Shown piece by piece: positions 5,785 through 7,163 of a stretch of 7,163 nucleotides of DNA. The stretch is taken from positions 1-7,163 of the forward strand of contig JALWEZ010000220.1 in assembly GCA_027039165.1 (NCBI GenBank), read 5' to 3'. Each line of letters begins with the position of its first letter. Within the stretch, counting starts at the first letter, position 1. A program made the translations under genes and the position numbers. Source of the DNA: Candidatus Moraniibacteriota bacterium (GTDB taxonomy: Bacteria; Patescibacteriota; Minisyncoccia; Moranbacterales; GCA-2747515). The notes below the pieces were generated by a model, which searched no databases, was not told where the DNA came from, and worked only from the letters and a program-made list of their open reading frames with translations.

Positions 5785-7115
5785 TACTTCCTTGATATAA
5801 AATTATCATATGAACCTTTTATATCATCCAAACCATATTCTTCTTCTATTTTTTCTTCATTTAGTATGGGAGCTATTACTTCTATATATCCTATTTCACT
5901 TTCGCCCTTTTCTTCTGTTTCACTTTTACTCTCATCTTTATTTTCATTATTATCTTTTTCAGACTTATTTTCTTCTATTTTCTTATCTTGCCCTTCTTCT
6001 AATTTAAACGTTGCTTCAAAAGCTTTGGAGTATTTTTCTTCATCTCCTAAAATTTTAAAGGTAACTATTATTAAAAAACTAGCCTCTCCTTTATTCACTT
6101 TCGCACAATCAATAATTTCTTTATAAAAAGCTTGGTATTCCAAAAAACTATTTTTAGCTTCTTCTTGTTTTCCTTGTAAAATTTCTATGCTTTTTGAAAC
6201 ATCATCTTCTTTTAAAGTAATTTCTTCTTTGTTTGTTGCTTTGGTAGCTGCCATAAACAAAAAATCTTCATGAGGATATGGGGATAGTAATCCATATTTT
6301 TTCATATCTTCTTTTATTGCATAACCACAAGCTAATCTTACCTTTCTTTTCTTGTCTACTTTTTTATTGTTTTTATCGTCAACTTCATCTAAATCAATTT
6401 TTTTAAAAATTATATCAACACTTATTGGTAATACACCAACTTCAGCTCTATTTGTCAAAACAAATAATAGTGGATGACTTTCATTTTTCTTTTTTTTGTT
6501 ATCAAGTTTTTTTCTTAAAATATTATACACATATCTTTCTATTTCTTTCACATATTCAACCTTATCTAATTCCACAACTCTACTACCTTTTCTAAATTTA
6601 AGTGTTCCATTATCTTTTTCTTCTCTAAATATTTCTTTTGTTTTTCTTGTGAAAAAATCCTGAACTGGTACTGGTTCAAATCCTATGAATGCTTGAAGTT
6701 TTTCTTTTTCCTTTTTATCATTTTCTTTTAATACACTCATCATCACAACAACTCCAGCTGCTAATACAGAGAAAATAACCGCAAATATACTTGCTGAATC
6801 TATATCAATATCTACTCCTTTAACATCTTCCTTTGTGGTAAATGGAAAAGTTGTAAGCTCTTTTTTATCCTTTGAAAATTTACTTGAAATAAAATTTGTA
6901 ATAGGAGCAGTTAGAAAAAAAGCAATAAAAAAACTCAGAAGCAATATAAATATAATTGATATCGATAAATTTTCTTTATATTTTTTAAAAATCCATTTTT
7001 CTATTTTTCTAGCAGAAATTTTTTTTATATAATTCCATATTCTTTCCTTATGGAAAAAAATAATTAACACAAACGACACAATTGACAATACTCCCCACTT
7101 ACATTCTACTCCCAA
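5781..7115 (-). CDS. Unrecognised membrane protein with charged C-terminal tail, about 444 aa
   Basis: I do not recognise the family. Hydrophobic segments lie at about residues 8-21, 51-70 and 108-129, separated by a basic loop (22-50, rich in Lys) and an 80-107 loop. The remaining 300 residues are soluble and presumably on one side of the membrane. They include a mixed alpha/beta region (140-372, with HPLLFVLTNRAEVGVLPISVDIIF at 214-237 and YPHEDFLFMAATKA at 280-293) and a Lys/Glu/Asp/Ser/Asn-rich low-complexity tract (373-407), then a short ordered tail. The start is uncertain. The longest frame begins with TTG at 7115, without a ribosome site. GGGGAG at 7096-7091 would better serve a later start such as GTG at 7079 (residue 13). 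The stop is TGA followed directly by TAG. No terminator is seen before the downstream promoter, so read-through into the small unit is likely. Function is unknown. Confidence 0.85.
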   Translation of the reverse strand: MGVECKWGVLSIVSFVLIIFFHKERIWNYIKKISARKIEKWIFKKYKENLSISIIFILLLSFFIAFFLTAPITNFISSKFSKDKKELTTFPFTTKEDVKGVDIDIDSASIFAVIFSVLAAGVVVMMSVLKENDKKEKEKLQAFIGFEPVPVQDFFTRKTKEIFREEKDNGTLKFRKGSRVVELDKVEYVKEIERYVYNILRKKLDNKKKKNESHPLLFVLTNRAEVGVLPISVDIIFKKIDLDEVDDKNNKKVDKKRKVRLACGYAIKEDMKKYGLLSPYPHEDFLFMAATKATNKEEITLKEDDVSKSIEILQGKQEEAKNSFLEYQAFYKEIIDCAKVNKGEASFLIIVTFKILGDEEKYSKAFEATFKLEEGQDKKIEENKSEKDNNENKDESKSETEEKGESEIGYIEVIAPILNEEKIEEEYGLDDIKGSYDNFISRKY

Positions 7116-7163
7116 GCTTAATTTTTGAGTTTAAAAAGACATCCTTATGAGATATAATTATTG

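Noticed and set aside
5810..6126. Plus-strand open frames opposite the membrane protein's charged tail
   Set aside because: Leu/Phe/Ser-rich products are the expected mirror of a Lys/Glu-rich coding tract.
7099..7161. Possible tail of another minus-strand gene entering from the right edge
   Set aside because: Only about 20 open codons in A/T-rich DNA, and it would overlap the membrane-protein frame; it cannot be judged without more sequence.

Overview
The window looks like a piece of a small-genome, very AT-rich bacterium, most likely a Patescibacteria (CPR) member. The main reason is the large Clp-type AAA+ ATPase at 2914-5373, whose Clp N-domains are replaced by a basic amphipathic segment with an 'APWH' motif and a block of membrane helices. 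I associate that architecture with CPR genomes, but it cannot be proved here. The standard genetic code fits: recJ, the ATPase and the lipoprotein use only GGN codons for glycine and end in TAA. TGA appears only as the stop of the 5781-7115 gene, where it is followed at once by TAG.

Layout from left to right. (1) 1-172: the last 43 codons of a plus-strand gene and a strong intrinsic terminator. (2) 181-1115: a near-consensus extended -10 promoter, a long and relatively GC-richer leader of about 174 nt, then a 241-aa predicted lipoprotein. (3) 1116-1204: a convergent intergenic stretch full of hairpins. (4) 1197-5373, minus strand: a two-gene unit, the membrane-anchored Clp-like ATPase followed after 4 nt by recJ (single-strand 5'-3' exonuclease). 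(5) 5374-5784: an intergenic region of about 400 nt that holds a small transcription unit on the minus strand: a promoter overlapping the end of the next gene, a 64-codon ORF with an internally duplicated peptide and an apparent frameshift, and an intrinsic terminator. (6) 5781-7115, minus strand: a 444-aa unrecognised membrane protein with three hydrophobic segments and a highly charged tail. Its start codon is uncertain.

Functionally, only RecJ can be assigned with near certainty. The ATPase is clearly Clp/Hsp100-related, but it departs from working unfoldases at many key positions. Its first ATPase module looks inactive, the aromatic pore loops are missing, and no ClpP-docking loop is visible. 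It may therefore be a membrane-bound motor or scaffold and not a protease subunit. No transposase, integrase, rRNA, tRNA, cas gene or phage gene was seen. The most unusual material is the ATPase, the lipoprotein leader RNA and the small 5445-5784 unit.
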